Of a stretch of DNA of 64,000 nt, positions 61,221-64,000 are shown piece by piece. Source of the DNA: Streptomyces xanthii (GTDB taxonomy: Bacteria > Actinomycetota > Actinomycetes > Streptomycetales > Streptomycetaceae); contig NZ_CP061281.1 of the NCBI RefSeq assembly GCF_014621695.1, positions 1,860,001 through 1,924,000 of the forward strand. The letters run 5' to 3'. The notes under the pieces were generated by a model. It did not search any database. It saw only the letters and a program-made list of their open reading frames with translations, and was not told the DNA's origin. How positions within the stretch are numbered: the stretch's first letter is position 1; each line of letters starts with the position of its first letter. The translations under genes were made by a program, and so were the position numbers.

Positions 61221-62717
61221 TCAGCTCGCGATCGCCGCCGGAGCGTACGGCGCGAGCTCGGCCGCGAGCTCCTCGTGGACGCGTGCCTTGAGGAGCGTGC
61301 CCTCCGGGGTGTGCTCCTCGGAGATCACGTCACCGTCCGAGTGGGCCCGCGCCACCAGCTGGCCGTGGGTGTACGGCACGAGTGCCTCGACCTCGACCTC
61401 GGGACGCGGCAGCTCGGCGTCGATGAGCGCGAGCAGCTCCTCCATGCCGGCGCCCGTGCGGGCGGAGACGGCGATCGAGTGCTTCTCGACGCGCATCAGG
61501 CGCTGGAGCACCAGCGGGTCCGCGGCGTCCGCCTTGTTGATCACCACGATCTCGGGGACCTCGGTGGCCCCGACGTCACGGATGACCTCGCGCACGGCGG
61601 CGAGCTGCTCCTCCGGCGCCGGGTGCGAACCGTCGACCACGTGGAGGATCAGGTCGGAGTCGCCGACCTCCTCCATCGTGGAGCGGAACGCCTCGACAAG
61701 GTGGTGCGGCAGATGCCGGACGAAACCGACCGTGTCGGCCAGCGTGTACAGCCGGCCGCTCGGGGTCTCGGCCCTGCGGACGGTCGGGTCCAGGGTGGCG
61801 AACAGTGCGTTCTCCACCAGGACGCCCGCGCCCGTCAGGCGGTTGAGCAGGGACGACTTGCCCGCGTTCGTGTAGCCGGCGATGGCGACCGAGGGCACCT
61901 TGTTGCGCTTGCGCTCCTGGCGCTTGATGTCGCGGCCCGTCTTCATCTCCGCGATCTCACGGCGCATCTTCGCCATCTTCTCGCGGATCCGTCGCCGGTC
62001 CGTCTCGATCTTGGTCTCACCGGGACCACGGGTGGCCATCCCGCCACCGCCGCCGCCACCCATCTGCCGGGACAGCGACTGACCCCAGCCGCGCAGTCGC
62101 GGCAGCATGTACTGCATCTGCGCGAGAGCGACCTGCGCCTTGCCCTCTCGGGACTTGGCGTGCTGGGCGAAGATGTCGAGGATCAGGGCGGTCCGGTCGA
62201 CCACCTTGACCTTGACGACGTCCTCGAGGTGGATGAGCTGGCCGGGGCTGAGCTCACCGTCGCACACGACGGTGTCGGCTCCGGTCTCGAGCACGATGTC
62301 GCGCAGTTCGAGCGCCTTGCCCGAGCCGATGTACGTGGCCGCGTCGGGCTTGTCCCGGCGCTGCACCACACCGTCGAGCACGAGCGCGCCCGCCGTCTCG
62401 GCGAGGGCGGCCAACTCCGCGAGGGAGTTCTCCGCGTCCTGAACCGTTCCCGATGTCCACACACCGACGAGCACCACACGCTCCAGGCGGAGCTGTCGGT
62501 ACTCGACCTCGGTGACGTCCTCGAGCTCGGTGGAGAGGCCCGCGACGCGGCGCAGGGCCGCACGCTCGGAGCGGTCGAACTGCTCGCCGTCCCGATCTCC
62601 GTCGATCTCGTGGCTCCAGGCGACGTCCTCTTCCATCAGGGCATCGGCCCGAAGACCTTCGGGGTAGTTCTGCGCGAGGCTCTGCGCTTCCTGGGAAGGG
62701 GAAGAAGAGGAGGTCAT
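61221..62717 (-). CDS. hflX: ribosome-associated GTPase HflX
   Basis: A 498-residue GTPase. The N-terminal HflX domain (YIGSGKALELRD, ALILDIFAQHAKSREGKAQV) is followed by a coiled helix and glycine-rich link (GGGGGGGMATRGPGETKIE), then the G domain with GYTNAGKSSLLNRL, DTVGF and NKAD. HflX splits stalled ribosomes under stress. The ATG at 62717 has AAGGA upstream. The leader contains a perfect 9-bp hairpin. Confidence 0.95.
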   Translation of the reverse strand: MTSSSSPSQEAQSLAQNYPEGLRADALMEEDVAWSHEIDGDRDGEQFDRSERAALRRVAGLSTELEDVTEVEYRQLRLERVVLVGVWTSGTVQDAENSLAELAALAETAGALVLDGVVQRRDKPDAATYIGSGKALELRDIVLETGADTVVCDGELSPGQLIHLEDVVKVKVVDRTALILDIFAQHAKSREGKAQVALAQMQYMLPRLRGWGQSLSRQMGGGGGGGMATRGPGETKIETDRRRIREKMAKMRREIAEMKTGRDIKRQERKRNKVPSVAIAGYTNAGKSSLLNRLTGAGVLVENALFATLDPTVRRAETPSGRLYTLADTVGFVRHLPHHLVEAFRSTMEEVGDSDLILHVVDGSHPAPEEQLAAVREVIRDVGATEVPEIVVINKADAADPLVLQRLMRVEKHSIAVSARTGAGMEELLALIDAELPRPEVEVEALVPYTHGQLVARAHSDGDVISEEHTPEGTLLKARVHEELAAELAPYAPAAIAS

Positions 62718-62750
62718 TGGATCCTTACGTCTGTGGGATTTCGGAACATC

Positions 62751-62774
62751 GTGACGGAGACCAGCCTCCGTCAC
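62751..62774 (-). repeat. hairpin in the hflX leader
   Basis: GTGACGGAG (62751-62759) pairs perfectly with CTCCGTCAC (62766-62774) around 6 nt, 34 bp upstream of the hflX ATG. It could terminate upstream transcription or act in the leader; no U-run follows on the minus strand. Confidence 0.6.
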
Positions 62775-62907
62775 CTGTGACAACGCTCGGCCCGGCCCCA
62801 GGATTCCCGGTGGCCCGCCAGCCGCTCCGCGCCGTCGACCTGAAGATGTTCGCACGGAACGGGGCGTCTCGTCATCAGGGTTTTTCCCCGGTGTGCCGGG
62901 CCGAAGC

Positions 62908-64000
62908 CTACTTCTCCGCCGTCTTCACCGGCTCGACCTTCCAGTCCGGGTGTCCGGGCATGGGCGGCGTCTTCTTCCCGTACAGCCAGGCGTCGAAGAA
63001 GCCGTTCAGGTCGCGTCCGGCGATCTGCGAGGCGAGTGCGACGAAGTCGGCGGTCGTGGCCGTGCCGTCGCGATGCGTGCTCACCCACTGCCGCTCCAGG
63101 TTCTCGAAGGCCTCCTTGCCGATCTCCTCCCGCAGCGCGTACAGGACGAGGGCGGCGCCGTCGTAGACGACCGGCCGGAAGATGCTGATCTTCTCGCCCG
63201 GCGCGGGGCTCTTCGGGGCGGCCGGCGGCCCTCCGTCGGCGCGCATGGCGTCCGACGCCCCGTAGGCGGCGCGCATCCGCTTCTCCATCGGGCGGTCGCC
63301 CTTCTCCTGCGCGTACAGCTCCTCGTACCAGGTGGCGTGCCCCTCGTTGAGCCACACGTCGGACCAGGTGCGCGGGCTGACGCTGTCGCCGAACCACTGG
63401 TGGGCCAGCTCGTGGACCATGACCGACTCGACGTACCACCTCGGGTACTCGGAGCGGGTGAAGAGGTCGCGCTCGAAGAGGGAGAGCGTCTGGGTCTCGA
63501 GTTCGAATCCGGTGGTGGCGTCGGCGATGACCAGCCCGTAGTTCTCGAACGGGTAGCGGCCGACCTTGCTCTCCATCCAGGCGATCTGCGCGGGCGTCTC
63601 GGCGAGCCAGGGATCAAGCGTCTTCACGTCCTCGGTGCGCACGACGTCGCGCACCTCCAGGCCGTGCGGGCCCTCGCGGCGCAGGACGGACGAGCGGCCG
63701 ATGGAGACCTGGGCCAGCTCCGTGGCCATGGGGTGTTCCGTGCGGTAGGTCCAGTCGGTGGTGTCCCCCGCGCGCGTGGTGCTCACGGACCGCCCGTTGG
63801 CGACGGCGGTCAGCTCCTTGGGCGTACGGACGTGGAACGTGAAGTACGCCTTGTCCGACGGGTGGTCGTTGCACGGGAAGACCCGGTGCGCGGCGTCCGC
63901 CTGGTTGGCCATCGCGAGGCCGTCCTTGGTGCGCACCCAGCCGATCTCCTCCTTGCCGGGCACGGGGTCGCTGGTGTGCTCCACGGTGATGTGCAGCGGC
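62908..64000 (-). CDS. M1 family zinc aminopeptidase (5' end outside the window)
   Basis: The C-terminal 360-odd residues of an M1 peptidase; the start lies beyond the right edge. The zinc motif HELAHQWFG and the downstream ligand in DVWLNEGHATWYEELY are intact, and the M1 exopeptidase region lies upstream. A C-terminal domain follows (DGAALVLYALREEIGKEAFE). Similar proteins in actinobacteria are often exported, but the N-terminus is not visible. It is upstream of hflX on the same strand with a 190-bp gap. Confidence 0.9.
   Translation of the reverse strand, partial: PLHITVEHTSDPVPGKEEIGWVRTKDGLAMANQADAAHRVFPCNDHPSDKAYFTFHVRTPKELTAVANGRSVSTTRAGDTTDWTYRTEHPMATELAQVSIGRSSVLRREGPHGLEVRDVVRTEDVKTLDPWLAETPAQIAWMESKVGRYPFENYGLVIADATTGFELETQTLSLFERDLFTRSEYPRWYVESVMVHELAHQWFGDSVSPRTWSDVWLNEGHATWYEELYAQEKGDRPMEKRMRAAYGASDAMRADGGPPAAPKSPAPGEKISIFRPVVYDGAALVLYALREEIGKEAFENLERQWVSTHRDGTATTADFVALASQIAGRDLNGFFDAWLYGKKTPPMPGHPDWKVEPVKTAEK

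Overview
This 64 kb window is high-GC actinobacterial chromosome, almost certainly Streptomyces. Evidence: strong third-position GC, many GTG/TTG starts, 4-bp start/stop overlaps, and a hrdB-type principal sigma factor with a Lys/Ala-rich N-terminal half. A WhiH-type sporulation regulator lies next to hrdB, and parE/parC, lexA, nrdRJ, TerD and a cryptic siderophore locus are clustered. The order resembles the core of S. coelicolor around hrdB/whiH (about SCO5795-SCO5839). This comparison is from memory, not a search. No tRNA, rRNA, CRISPR array, prophage or insertion sequence was recognised.

Layout. 1-7.3 kb: a c-di-AMP riboswitch (minus strand) for a gene beyond the left edge, an active/inactive M16 peptidase pair, topoisomerase IV subunit A (parC) and a CobW GTPase. 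7.5-19.2 kb: two small unknowns, two divergent citrate-synthase-family genes (one with a DNA-binding domain), a sucrase/ferredoxin-like protein, a CitAB/DcuSR-like two-component system facing an acetate-type SSS symporter with its DUF485 partner, and a NarL/LuxR two-component operon with a DUF1453 membrane protein. 19.4-28.5 kb: parE, a small Cys-rich protein, a secreted trypsin, hrdB, whiH and an ABC ATPase-permease fusion. 28.7-43.5 kb: Nudix/NrtR-type regulator, debranching-like protein, DUF4192 protein, RecQ-type helicase, RNase HII, a TetR/MFS efflux pair with two clear operators, ADP-ribosylglycohydrolase, phosphatase, monooxygenase-like protein and TerD. 43.6-50.7 kb: nrdR-nrdJ, lexA and a DinG-type helicase. 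50.7-57.7 kb: an NRPS-independent siderophore (NIS) operon. 58.3-64 kb: two paralogous lipoprotein serine proteases, hflX and a truncated M1 aminopeptidase.

How it works together. Many genes act in DNA topology, replication, nucleotide supply or damage response: parC, parE, recQ, rnhB, nrdRJ, lexA and the DinG-type helicase. Regulatory DNA supports the link. Three sites match the RecA-independent damage promoter (PafBC-type, TTGTCRGTG-N8-TANNNT), before parC, the TerD gene and the DinG-type gene. lexA has an SOS box, nrdRJ has two NrdR boxes 31 bp apart, and the DUF4192/recQ intergenic region has two DnaA boxes. The hrdB leader has a match to the ShbA ECF-sigma promoter.

The best candidate for undescribed biology is the four-gene NIS operon. 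Its order (aminotransferase, IucA/IucC synthetase, acyltransferase, IucA/IucC synthetase) is collinear with rhbA-C-D-F, but no decarboxylase or hydroxylase is present. At least three of its four proteins carry unusual low-complexity insertions. The product cannot be read from the sequence.
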